Assembly: GCA_050735975.1 (NCBI GenBank)
Contig: JBOHVS010000218.1
Span: 1 to 5,294 of the forward strand
From: DATMBL01 sp050735975
GTDB lineage: Bacteria; Desulfobacterota; Binatia; UBA9968
Direction of reading: 5' to 3'
DNA: 5,294 nucleotides
Below, in pieces: positions 1 to 4,778 of this stretch. Numbering within the stretch: the first letter of the stretch is position 1; each line of letters opens with the position of its first letter. The notes beneath the pieces were generated by a model. The model did not search any database. It was not told the DNA's origin and worked only from the letters and a program-made list of their open reading frames with translations. Both the position numbers and the translations under genes were made by a program.

Positions 1-147
1 CTTAACTATGTAGATCGGCGTGCCGTGGGCGCGGGCCGTTTTGCGGGCAACTTTGGCGGCGCGGCGTAGCGCGCGTCCAACCGCCGCCGTGAAAAGTTCA
101 GTTTCTTTTTTTACTTTGGTTCGCTTCCTGGTCCTCGTTCCAGCAAT
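1..147 (-). CDS. Partial small basic protein, possibly antitoxin-like, start unclear
   Basis: Reading the minus strand from about 138 down to the window edge gives an open frame containing the stretch ETELFTAAVGRALRRAAK at about 105-52, followed by VARKTARAHGTPIYIVK at 51-1. Codon third positions are strongly G/C, as in a real gene. From memory, the pattern of an Arg/Ala-rich helix followed by ARxHGTPIYxxxDGKxV is common in short proteins encoded beside PIN-type toxins, so an antitoxin role is possible but not shown. The C-terminus and any partner gene lie beyond the left edge. There is no ATG, GTG or TTG start at a sensible place. Candidates are ATT at 147-145, or an ACG at 138-136 that would give a typical N-terminus if it were ATG. 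A changed start codon, a sequencing error or decay are all possible. It lies downstream of, and in the same direction as, the nucleotidyltransferase gene. Confidence 0.4.
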   Translation of the reverse strand, partial: MAGTRTRKRTKVKKETELFTAAVGRALRRAAKVARKTARAHGTPIYIVK

Positions 148-175
148 CGTGGTGTGGCGCCTGAGCAGTCGAAGG

Positions 176-188
176 GGTCGAGATGACA
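176..188. repeat. Solo fragment resembling the end of the AATGACA repeats
   Basis: GGTCGAGATGACA matches the right end of the repeat copy at 4534-4620 (GGTCGAAATGACA) at 12 of 13 positions. It lies between two minus-strand genes and may be a leftover half-element. The match is short, so chance is not excluded. Confidence 0.3.
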
Positions 189-246
189 ACGTTCCAAACC
201 GGGGAGTTGAAAAAGGCGTAATTACGAAATCGGCGCTCCCCTTATC

Positions 247-825
247 TCATATTTTGCGAAGAATGCTGCGGGCTTTCTTGATGGCCGACTCAAACAGCTT
301 TCGGACGTCATGAGCTTCCACAATAGGAGCGAAAGCACGAAGCCATTTTCGGACATATTGCAGATCCAGCTTGAGCTTTTGTCTCACCAGGACCCGCTCG
401 ATATCCTCTATGTCTCTAGCGCGCCCGGCCACACATTTGTGAATGATAAGGTCTTCCGGACTGACAACCCGTACAGGCGACACGCCTCCGAAAGAGACCG
501 TTACGGCGCGACGAAGCGCTTCTTCTTCATAGCCGGGAATTCCAAGTGACAAATCGACGGGAATATCTCCGCTCGTCGAAATTAGCAGGATCCTATTGCG
601 CTTGGCGAACGCAACGGCATCGGGCAGCCGTGGACGAAAGCTCTTCAGGACCGCGTTCAGAAACTCGTCTTCTCGTTCAGGAGGCACGAGAACGACGACG
701 TCGATATCCAACGTCGCTCTTGGCTCGCCCCAGTGTTGGACAGCAATCCCGCCGAGAATAGCATAAGGTATTCGTTCCTTCCCAAGAAAAGACGCAACCT
801 CGACCACCCCTTCAGCTAAGGTCAT
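247..825 (-). CDS. Nucleotidyltransferase, AbiEii/DUF6036-like, possible toxin of a TA module
   Basis: This 192-residue protein has a minimal nucleotidyltransferase (Pol-beta) fold signature. An N-terminal helix precedes AILGGIAVQHWGEPRATLDIDVVV (residues 22-45), which contains the GG motif (25-26) and the metal-binding DxD pair D40/D42. A likely third acidic residue is D91 in PVDLSLG. The C-terminal half carries PEDLIIHK (123-130), then AGRARDIEDIERVL (133-146), the layout seen in AbiEii-type and DUF6036 proteins. Such enzymes transfer a nucleotide to RNA or protein, and several act as toxins in type IV toxin-antitoxin pairs. The frame is open upstream to 1038, but the start at 825 is preferred because homology-like sequence begins there and its ATG overlaps the stop of the upstream gene (ATGA at 825-822). 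No Shine-Dalgarno sequence precedes this ATG, so translation is probably coupled. The target is unknown, and a housekeeping or resistance-type nucleotidyltransferase is the main alternative. Confidence 0.82.
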   Translation of the reverse strand: MTLAEGVVEVASFLGKERIPYAILGGIAVQHWGEPRATLDIDVVVLVPPEREDEFLNAVLKSFRPRLPDAVAFAKRNRILLISTSGDIPVDLSLGIPGYEEEALRRAVTVSFGGVSPVRVVSPEDLIIHKCVAGRARDIEDIERVLVRQKLKLDLQYVRKWLRAFAPIVEAHDVRKLFESAIKKARSILRKI

Positions 826-1067
826 GCGCGGCGCTTTCGGTTGACTTTGGAATACCGGTCCAACAATTTGCGCATTTGCCAAAGCACGTCGGAGGGGCGG
901 TGACGATTTGCGCGATTCGGTGTTGAAGCCGTCAACGATTGATAGATGCTGGCAGATTCTTCGACAGTGAGAGACGGTAAGGCACGATAACGGTCCTGTT
1001 GAATCCGCAACGAAGCGACTTTGTGGCCGCGCAACCATGCTTTTACTTGCGCTTTGTTCAATCTCAC
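822..1067 (-). CDS. Small basic protein coupled to the nucleotidyltransferase; putative antitoxin partner
   Basis: The gene encodes 81 residues starting at GTG (1067-1065). A GGAG Shine-Dalgarno sequence at 1079-1076 sits eight bases upstream of the start. The stop codon overlaps the ATG of the next gene in ATGA, which strongly supports a real two-gene operon. The protein is rich in Arg and Lys, with a helix-like N-terminus (NKAQVKAWLRGHKVASLR, 4-21), a middle segment with EESASIYQSL (36-45) and a very basic tail (RKLLDRYSKVNRKRRA, 66-81). I do not recognise a named domain. Small proteins encoded just upstream of AbiEii/DUF6036-type nucleotidyltransferases are often assumed to be their antitoxins, and the basic character would suit RNA or DNA binding. 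Both points are inference. It could also be a structural or processing partner of the enzyme. Confidence 0.7.
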   Translation of the reverse strand: MRLNKAQVKAWLRGHKVASLRIQQDRYRALPSLTVEESASIYQSLTASTPNRANRHRPSDVLWQMRKLLDRYSKVNRKRRA

Positions 1068-1075
1068 AGAACTAT

Positions 1076-1079
1076 CTCC
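1076..1079 (-). promoter_or_regulatory. Ribosome binding site deciding the GTG start at 1067
   Basis: On the minus strand GGAG is followed by eight bases and then GTG. This is the only good Shine-Dalgarno match near the start of the 81-residue protein, and it supports GTG rather than a later codon. Confidence 0.6.
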
Positions 1080-1094
1080 GAATCCTCAGCCGGT

Positions 1095-1155
1095 ATTTTA
1101 CAGGTTCAGAACGTTCAGAACATAAAGTTTACGGCATCCGAGGGCGGTATGACAA
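1095..1155 (-). promoter_or_regulatory. Candidate promoter region for the small-protein/nucleotidyltransferase operon
   Basis: Two overlapping possibilities are visible on the minus strand. One is TTGTCA (1155-1150), an 18-bp spacer and TAAACT (1131-1126). The other is a stronger -10 match, TAAAAT (1100-1095), without a good -35. In either case the palindromic repeat at 1104-1121 lies in or just next to the promoter, a typical place for an operator. The match is by eye only. Confidence 0.4.
1104..1121. promoter_or_regulatory. Tandem palindromic repeat, operator-like
   Basis: GTTCAGAACGTTCAGAAC is two perfect 9-bp copies in direct tandem. Each copy is itself a GTTC-N-GAAC palindrome, and the junction forms a perfect 8-bp GAACGTTC palindrome. 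Such a site suits a dimer or a pair of dimers. It lies 37 bp upstream of the GTG start of the 81-residue protein. Autoregulation by that protein, alone or with the nucleotidyltransferase, is inferred from the common behaviour of toxin-antitoxin operons. Confidence 0.5.
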
Positions 1156-1330
1156 CTGGAATGCTATGCCCGCCCCGTTCCACCCGAGCGACGATCCGGC
1201 GGATCGCGAGCCGCGGCGAAGACAGGCGAAGGTAAACGTCTCGATGCGCTAGCCGGCGGCCTTCCAGCGCACTAAGGTAACCGAGTGGGAGCATCTCGCG
1301 CAAAGCTGCAACCAAAGCAGCAATCGTTAT
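1115..1330 (-). pseudogene. Remnant of a zeta-toxin/COG4185-like ATPase
   Basis: The minus strand encodes DVYLRLSSPRLAIRRIVA followed by RVERGGHSIP, and soon stops after VNFMF. This resembles the part of zeta-toxin-like predicted ATPases (COG4185) after the Walker A and FETTLSG region, where a hydrophobic strand, LxSxxLAxxRVxxRVxxGGHxIP and then a helix ending in RNF are typical. Here the N-terminal P-loop half is absent, the segment after GGHSIP is shortened and lacks the usual Arg cluster, and the C-terminal Tyr/Asp region is missing. The upstream side runs straight into the inverted repeat at 1334. It therefore looks like an internal fragment of a decayed gene. A novel short gene is the alternative, but there is no convincing start or Shine-Dalgarno sequence. 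Identification is from memory of the family pattern. Confidence 0.55.
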
Positions 1331-1333
1331 TTC

Positions 1334-1417
1334 ACCACAGAGGCACAGAGATCGCAGAGTTCGGAGTATCTTTTTTAATCAAAGACTCTTTTACTCCGCG
1401 CTCCGCGCCTCCGCGGT
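1334..1417. repeat. Long imperfect inverted repeat (ACCACAGAGGC type)
   Basis: The left arm (1334-1360) begins ACCACAGAGGCACAGAG, and the reverse complement of the right arm (1393-1417) begins ACCGCGGAGGCGCGGAG. The arms match apart from A/G differences and a two-base bulge, and enclose an AT-rich loop of about 32 bp. Because every difference is A to G, the minus-strand RNA pairs almost throughout using G-U wobbles, while the plus-strand RNA has A-C mismatches. Repeats of this wording are scattered in many environmental bacterial genomes. They resemble non-autonomous palindromic elements of unknown mobility. Confidence 0.7.
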
Positions 1418-1512
1418 AAGTTCTCGGCTGTTAGAAAATTCGCGCAGCCTGCGAAAACTCTCAACTATAATAGTCCAGAGAGCACGAAGTTTACATCATG
1501 CAGGTATCCGAA

Positions 1513-1567
1513 CCTTCGTGTCCTTCGTGATCTCCGTGGTAAGAATCTTTCGTCTCTTCGTGGTGAG
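1513..1567. repeat. CTTCGTG / CCGTGGT dispersed-repeat cluster
   Basis: CTTCGTGTCCTTCGTGATC (1513-1531) is followed by TCCGTGGTAAG (1533-1543) and then by CTCTTCGTGGTGAGAAAG (1554-1571). The units CTTCGTG and CGTGGTRAG recur within 55 bp, and TCCGCGGTAAG at 1410-1420 echoes TCCGTGGTAAG. This appears to be a relative of the right arm of the 1334-1417 element. A fragment reading CACGAAG at 1483-1489 could serve as a weak opposite arm. Confidence 0.55.
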
Positions 1568-1604
1568 AAAGGCTTTCGCCGGGGATTTGTGCCGGGGTTT
1601 CATG

Positions 1605-1634
1605 TTGACACAAACTCGCCACTCTGATTATAGC
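1605..1634 (+). promoter_or_regulatory. Sigma70-type promoter for the aconitase-lyase cassette
   Basis: A perfect TTGACA (1605-1610) is followed, with an 18-bp spacer, by TATAGC (1629-1634), or with a 17-bp spacer by TTATAG (1628-1633). Transcription would start near 1641, giving a leader of about 80 bases before the first gene. There is no clear operator or riboswitch-like structure in that leader. Confidence 0.6.
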
Positions 1635-1713
1635 TAGCCGTCTGGTTTTTATTGCTTCCAAGCTGCGGGGGCGCGCGATTCGACGACTGAGAATCGAAGC
1701 GAGCCCAACCAAC

Positions 1714-1720
1714 GAGGTGA
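1714..1720 (+). promoter_or_regulatory. Ribosome binding site of the aconitase large-subunit gene
   Basis: GAGGTGA is complementary to the 16S rRNA tail. Its GAGG core lies six bases before the ATG at 1724, which supports this start over the in-frame ATG two codons later. Confidence 0.7.
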
Positions 1721-1723
1721 CCT

Positions 1724-3007
1724 ATGGGAATGACTATCACGGAAAAAATCTGCGCGCGGGCTGCCGGCAAGGATAGGGTCCAGCCGGGAGACATGATCGA
1801 CGCCCGGATCGACAAGCTTTACATCAAGGACTTGAGGTTCTCGAAGGCGGAAGACCCGAAAGGCCTTTACGGCGTGTTTAAAGAGATCCTGAAGGAGATG
1901 GGCGTTCACAAGGCCTGGGATCCCGAAAAGGTCATCATCAATTTCGATGAGCAACCGGCGCGGACAACGGGACGGGCGGAAGGTCAGGTGAGAGCGAAGC
2001 AATTTTCCGCGGCGCATGGCGCAACCATCTATGAAGGCTATCAGGGCGGTATCGGTCATAACGTCATGGTGGAAAAGGGACATGTCAGGCCCGGCGAGTT
2101 CATCGTCGGCGCCGACTCGCATTCCTGCACGTATGGGGCGTTGGGCTGCTTTGCCACCGGCATCGGTTTTACAGAAACCGTCGGAGTGCTGGCCACCGGC
2201 AGGATTTGGCTGAAAGTTCCGCCGGCTATTTACGTCGAGCTCGCAGGCAAGCGCCCGCCGTGGATCTGGGGCAAGGACATCGTCCTCCGCATCATGGCGG
2301 AGTTCGGCGCCAATGGCGCGGTTAACAAAACAATCGAGTACGGGGGCAGCGCGGTTGCCGGCATCAGCATCGAAAGCCGGCTTTCGATGTGCAATATGGC
2401 GGTCGAAAGTCTGGCGCTGAACGCCGTGTTCCCGCCTGATGATCAGGCGATCGAATACGTGAAGCAGGTCGGCGACGGCAACTTTACTCCGGTAAAGAGC
2501 GATTCTGACGCCGAGTATGAATCGCGCCTTCGCTTCGACCTCACCGATATGGAGCCTTTTGTTGCCGCGCCCGGGGTGCCCTCGAACGGCCAACCGATCC
2601 ATGAGTTTATCGGCACCAAGATCAATCAGGCTTTCATCGGCACTTGCTCCAACTCGCGCATCGAAGATCTCCGCGTGGCAGCCAAGATTCTCAAAGGAAA
2701 AACGGTGCATCCGGGGGTTCGCATGATTGTCACACCCGCCTCGTACGGCGCCTATTTCCAGGCCCGGGACGAGGGGCTCCTGCAAATATTCGAGAAGTCC
2801 AAGGTGCTCCTCACCGCATCGGAATGCGGTATCTGCACCCGCCCTTCGCTCGCGACGGGCGAAGTGTGTATTTCTTCGGGCAACCGCAATTTTCCAGGCC
2901 GCATGGGGGACCGGGACGCACGGATATTCTTGGGCAGTCCGGCGACCGTCGCCGCCAGCGCCATCGCCGGGGAAATCGTCGATCCAAGGGAATCTTTGCC
3001 GTCATGA
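1724..3007 (+). CDS. Aconitase/3-isopropylmalate dehydratase family, large subunit, atypical
   Basis: This 427-residue protein is a full-length LeuC/HacA-type large subunit, which holds the [4Fe-4S] cluster used to remove and add water on hydroxy-acids. Visible landmarks are GGIGHNVM (108-115), GADSHSCTYGALG (129-141), CNMAVES with Glu228 (223-229), GTCSNSR with cluster ligand Cys308 (306-312), ECGIC with ligands Cys368 and Cys371 (367-371), and NRNFPGRMG (387-395) with the two substrate-binding arginines. Two departures stand out. The usual Asp-His pair early in the protein (FDH) is FDE here (Asp75-Glu76), and the loop after the CxxC is about three to four residues shorter than usual and reads TRPSLATGE instead of a Gly/His-rich sequence. 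The gene overlaps the small-subunit gene by ATGA. Leucine biosynthesis is unlikely from the neighbours. A dehydratase for a branched dicarboxylate or methyl-tricarboxylate feeding the downstream lyase is the best inference. Confidence 0.9.
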   Translation: MGMTITEKICARAAGKDRVQPGDMIDARIDKLYIKDLRFSKAEDPKGLYGVFKEILKEMGVHKAWDPEKVIINFDEQPARTTGRAEGQVRAKQFSAAHGATIYEGYQGGIGHNVMVEKGHVRPGEFIVGADSHSCTYGALGCFATGIGFTETVGVLATGRIWLKVPPAIYVELAGKRPPWIWGKDIVLRIMAEFGANGAVNKTIEYGGSAVAGISIESRLSMCNMAVESLALNAVFPPDDQAIEYVKQVGDGNFTPVKSDSDAEYESRLRFDLTDMEPFVAAPGVPSNGQPIHEFIGTKINQAFIGTCSNSRIEDLRVAAKILKGKTVHPGVRMIVTPASYGAYFQARDEGLLQIFEKSKVLLTASECGICTRPSLATGEVCISSGNRNFPGRMGDRDARIFLGSPATVAASAIAGEIVDPRESLPS

Positions 3008-3489
3008 AGAAGATCTTTAAAGGCAAGATATGGAAATTCGGCGATTGTATCGACTCCGGAAATATCAAAGGCGTGATGGCCGGCGTTGATCCGGAGTTTC
3101 ACAAAAAGGTCCGGCCCGGCGACCTCATCGTTGCCGGGATCAATTTCGGCATGGGCTCGAGTTCGGAGGATGCCCCCAGGTCGCTGTGCGATGCCGGAAT
3201 CGCCGCGATACTGGCGGAGTCTATATCGAACATCTATCTCCGTACTCTGATCAATCTCGGCCTCCCGGCGATCGAGTGCCCGGGCATTTGCACCATCGTC
3301 GAAGAGGGACACGAGCTCGAAGTGGACCTCGAGTCGGGGAGAGTACGGAATCTTACCAACGGCAAATCACGCGCGTTTGCGCCTTTTTCCGATCACGCGA
3401 TCGCGATTCTGGAGAAGGGCGGTTTGATTCCGTACCTGAAGTCCTCGCTCGCAAGCCAAGGGCGCCTGCATGATGCCGGCAAAGCCTGA
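3004..3489 (+). CDS. Aconitase/3-isopropylmalate dehydratase family, small subunit, atypical
   Basis: This 161-residue swivel domain protein is of the LeuD/HacB type and completes the active site of the large subunit. It begins with FKGKIWKFGDCIDSGNIKG (5-23), where relatives normally read GDxIDTDxIxP, so the DTD segment is replaced. The signature loop reads NFGMGSSSEDAP (47-58) against the usual NFGCGSSREHAP. The catalytic serine (Ser52, matching Ser642 of mitochondrial aconitase) is kept, but the following arginine that binds substrate carboxylate (Arg644 there) is Ser54, and His is Asp56. LAESISNIYLRTLINLGLPAIECPG (70-94) is typical of the family. The ATG at 3004 overlaps the large-subunit stop (ATGA), which fixes the start and implies coupled, equimolar synthesis. 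The weak AAGGGA (2986-2991) upstream is rather distant. The changed residues suggest an unusual substrate rather than decay, since the frame and fold motifs are intact. Confidence 0.88.
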   Translation: MKKIFKGKIWKFGDCIDSGNIKGVMAGVDPEFHKKVRPGDLIVAGINFGMGSSSEDAPRSLCDAGIAAILAESISNIYLRTLINLGLPAIECPGICTIVEEGHELEVDLESGRVRNLTNGKSRAFAPFSDHAIAILEKGGLIPYLKSSLASQGRLHDAGKA

Positions 3490-3613
3490 TCGCTTTTTAA
3501 ACGTTCGCGTGCCCGCGCTTTCCATGACTCGCCTCTTGGTTGTCGTATGTCTACTAACCGATGAACTCCTAGTAAATTCTGTCTTGGATGAAATCTTGTA
3601 ACTGGAGGAGCGA
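3490..3613 (+). other. Spacer between dehydratase and lyase genes
   Basis: This 124-bp gap contains no gene. There is no convincing hairpin-plus-T-run terminator (the best dyad is a 4-bp CGCG stem near 3506) and no good promoter, although AT-rich sequence lies at 3570-3580. Read-through from the upstream pair is plausible. Confidence 0.4.
3604..3610 (+). promoter_or_regulatory. Strong ribosome binding site of the lyase gene
   Basis: GGAGGAG lies just upstream of the ATG at 3614, with the GGAGG core ending five bases before it. This is the strongest Shine-Dalgarno sequence in the window and predicts high lyase translation. Confidence 0.75.
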
Positions 3614-4510
3614 ATGAAAACCACGACCAAACTTAGAGAGCTGTTGAAGGCGGATGACATCATTATAACCCCGGGCGTTTATGATTGTCTGACCGCCCGA
3701 CTCGCTGAGACTGTAGGTTTTAGCGCAGTTAAGCTCTTGGGCAATGTTACCTGCGGCAGCCTGCTCGGACTCCCCGATCTGGGCCTTATCGGCCTGAATG
3801 AGATGGCCAATCATGCTAAAAACGTCGCCGCTGCCGTAGCCATCCCCGTGATGGTCGACGCCGATACCGGATACTCGGGCGGTCCGCTCGGAATCGCTCG
3901 CACGATCAAAGAATTCGAGCGCGCCGGGATCGCCGGAATCGGCATGGAAGATCAAGTGACGCCGAAAAAATGCGCGCTCATTCCGGGCGGAACTCCGGTT
4001 GTGCCGATCAGAGAGCAAGCGAAAAAGCTTCAGGCCGCCGTGGAGGCCAAAGAGGATCCGGATTTTGTCATCAGCGCCCGGACAGATGCGGAGTCCGTGA
4101 ACGGCTTGGACGACGCCCTGAACCGCATAAAGACATACGAGGAAGTCGGCGTGGATATGGTGGGGGTTGCCATCCCCTGGGTCCGGAAAGAAGGAATGCA
4201 CGAACGCACGTTGGACGCGCTGAAGCGCATCCGGGATGCGGTCAAAGTGCCGGTCAACTGCATGTTCATGGACGAAGCGATTCAGGCCGGCAACGTTACA
4301 CTCGAAGAACTTAAGCAGATGGGTTTCAAGATGGGCGGCAGTAACGCCGTGCGATACACCGTCGTCAAGGCGGTTACCGAGATGCTGACAATTCTAAAGA
4401 ACGAAGGTTCAACCAAAAACTACGCGCATCGACTGGCTTCGCTCAAGGAATATGAGGCGTTGGTCCGGCTGCCGGATTTCCTGGAGATGGAAAAGCGTTA
4501 CTCGGCGTAG
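3614..4510 (+). CDS. Isocitrate lyase/PEP mutase superfamily C-C lyase (methylisocitrate- or dimethylmalate-lyase-like)
   Basis: This 298-residue protein is the usual length for 2-methylisocitrate lyase and 2,3-dimethylmalate lyase, which cleave a substituted hydroxy-acid in an alpha/beta barrel using Mg2+. Visible motifs are ITPGVYDCLTARLAE (18-32), GSLLGLPDLG with Asp55 (48-57), VDADTGY with metal-binding Asp82 and Asp84 (81-87), MEDQ with Glu112 (111-114), KKC with the likely catalytic Cys120 (118-120), DPDFVISARTDA with Arg156 (148-159) and VNCMF with Asn215 (214-218). Two positions differ from characterised lyases by eye: KRCGH is KKCAL, and the Glu in the usual FPEA strand appears to be Ala186 in MVGVAIP. 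The cysteine argues against phosphonate-type members, which lack it. The gene follows a split dehydratase, so the pair would hydrate and then cleave a branched acid, perhaps to pyruvate or another 2-oxoacid plus a short acid. The exact substrate is not readable. Confidence 0.88.
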   Translation: MKTTTKLRELLKADDIIITPGVYDCLTARLAETVGFSAVKLLGNVTCGSLLGLPDLGLIGLNEMANHAKNVAAAVAIPVMVDADTGYSGGPLGIARTIKEFERAGIAGIGMEDQVTPKKCALIPGGTPVVPIREQAKKLQAAVEAKEDPDFVISARTDAESVNGLDDALNRIKTYEEVGVDMVGVAIPWVRKEGMHERTLDALKRIRDAVKVPVNCMFMDEAIQAGNVTLEELKQMGFKMGGSNAVRYTVVKAVTEMLTILKNEGSTKNYAHRLASLKEYEALVRLPDFLEMEKRYSA

Positions 4511-4533
4511 GAGAGTTCGGCCTTCCCTGCGTT

Positions 4534-4620
4534 TGTCATTCCGAACGAATGTGAGGAATCTATTCCGAACACACTACGGGGACATGCAAAACAAGATTTC
4601 TCCCTACGGTCGAAATGACA
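4534..4620. repeat. Palindromic-ended repeat, copy 1 (TGTCATTCC...AATGACA)
   Basis: It starts TGTCATTCCGAACGAATG, contains GAGGAATC at 4553-4560 and ends TCGAAATGACA. The outer TGTCATT/AATGACA ends are inverted repeats. The interior resembles copy 2 but is more diverged. The element sits 24 bp after the lyase stop. Confidence 0.65.
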
Positions 4621-4644
4621 GACAGCTGGATATGCCAGCCTCAT

Positions 4645-4734
4645 TGTCATTCCGAGCGAGCGGAGCGACGAGGAATCTAAACAGATCTCTCCCTTCGGTC
4701 GAGACAAGGATTTCTCGCTTCGCTCGAAATGACA
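4645..4734. repeat. Palindromic-ended repeat, copy 2
   Basis: It starts TGTCATTCCGAGCGAGCG and ends CGCTTCGCTCGAAATGACA, so the ends form a long imperfect stem (CATTCCGAGCGAGCG with CGCTTCGCTCGAAATG). GAGGAATC (4671-4678) and ATTTCTC (4709-4715) are internal arms shared with copy 1. It belongs to a wording of dispersed repeat often seen in environmental genomes. Lying between convergent genes, the hairpin could also act as a two-way terminator. Confidence 0.7.
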
Positions 4735-4778
4735 GATAAGGTCGAAATAGATGGCTAAGCCCGAATCAACACCACGCC

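Noticed and set aside
20..313. A 97-codon plus-strand frame at the left edge
   Set aside because: It opposes the more convincing minus-strand coding frame and the end of the nucleotidyltransferase gene, and shows no family features.
826..1038. A longer nucleotidyltransferase starting at 1038
   Set aside because: The extra 71 residues overlap the 81-residue gene in another frame and look unrelated to the family, while the ATGA overlap at 825-822 supports the shorter start.
1466..1471. TATAAT as a second promoter before the cassette
   Set aside because: There is no -35 match at a suitable distance, and a better promoter lies closer to the gene at 1605-1634.
1649..2785. A 378-codon open frame on the minus strand opposite the aconitase large subunit
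   Set aside because: The plus-strand protein there has clear family motifs throughout. The antisense frame shows no recognisable domain and has the composition expected of a shadow frame in GC-rich DNA.
1724..3489. Assignment as leucine-biosynthesis LeuC/LeuD
   Set aside because: No other leucine genes are nearby, the active-site signatures differ (FDE, GSSSEDA), and the downstream gene is a C-C lyase.
3490..3613. Intrinsic terminator splitting the lyase from the dehydratase genes
   Set aside because: Only a 4-bp CGCG stem is visible and no T-run follows it.
4534..4734. CRISPR array
   Set aside because: There are only two diverged copies with palindromic ends and no regular short repeat-spacer pattern.
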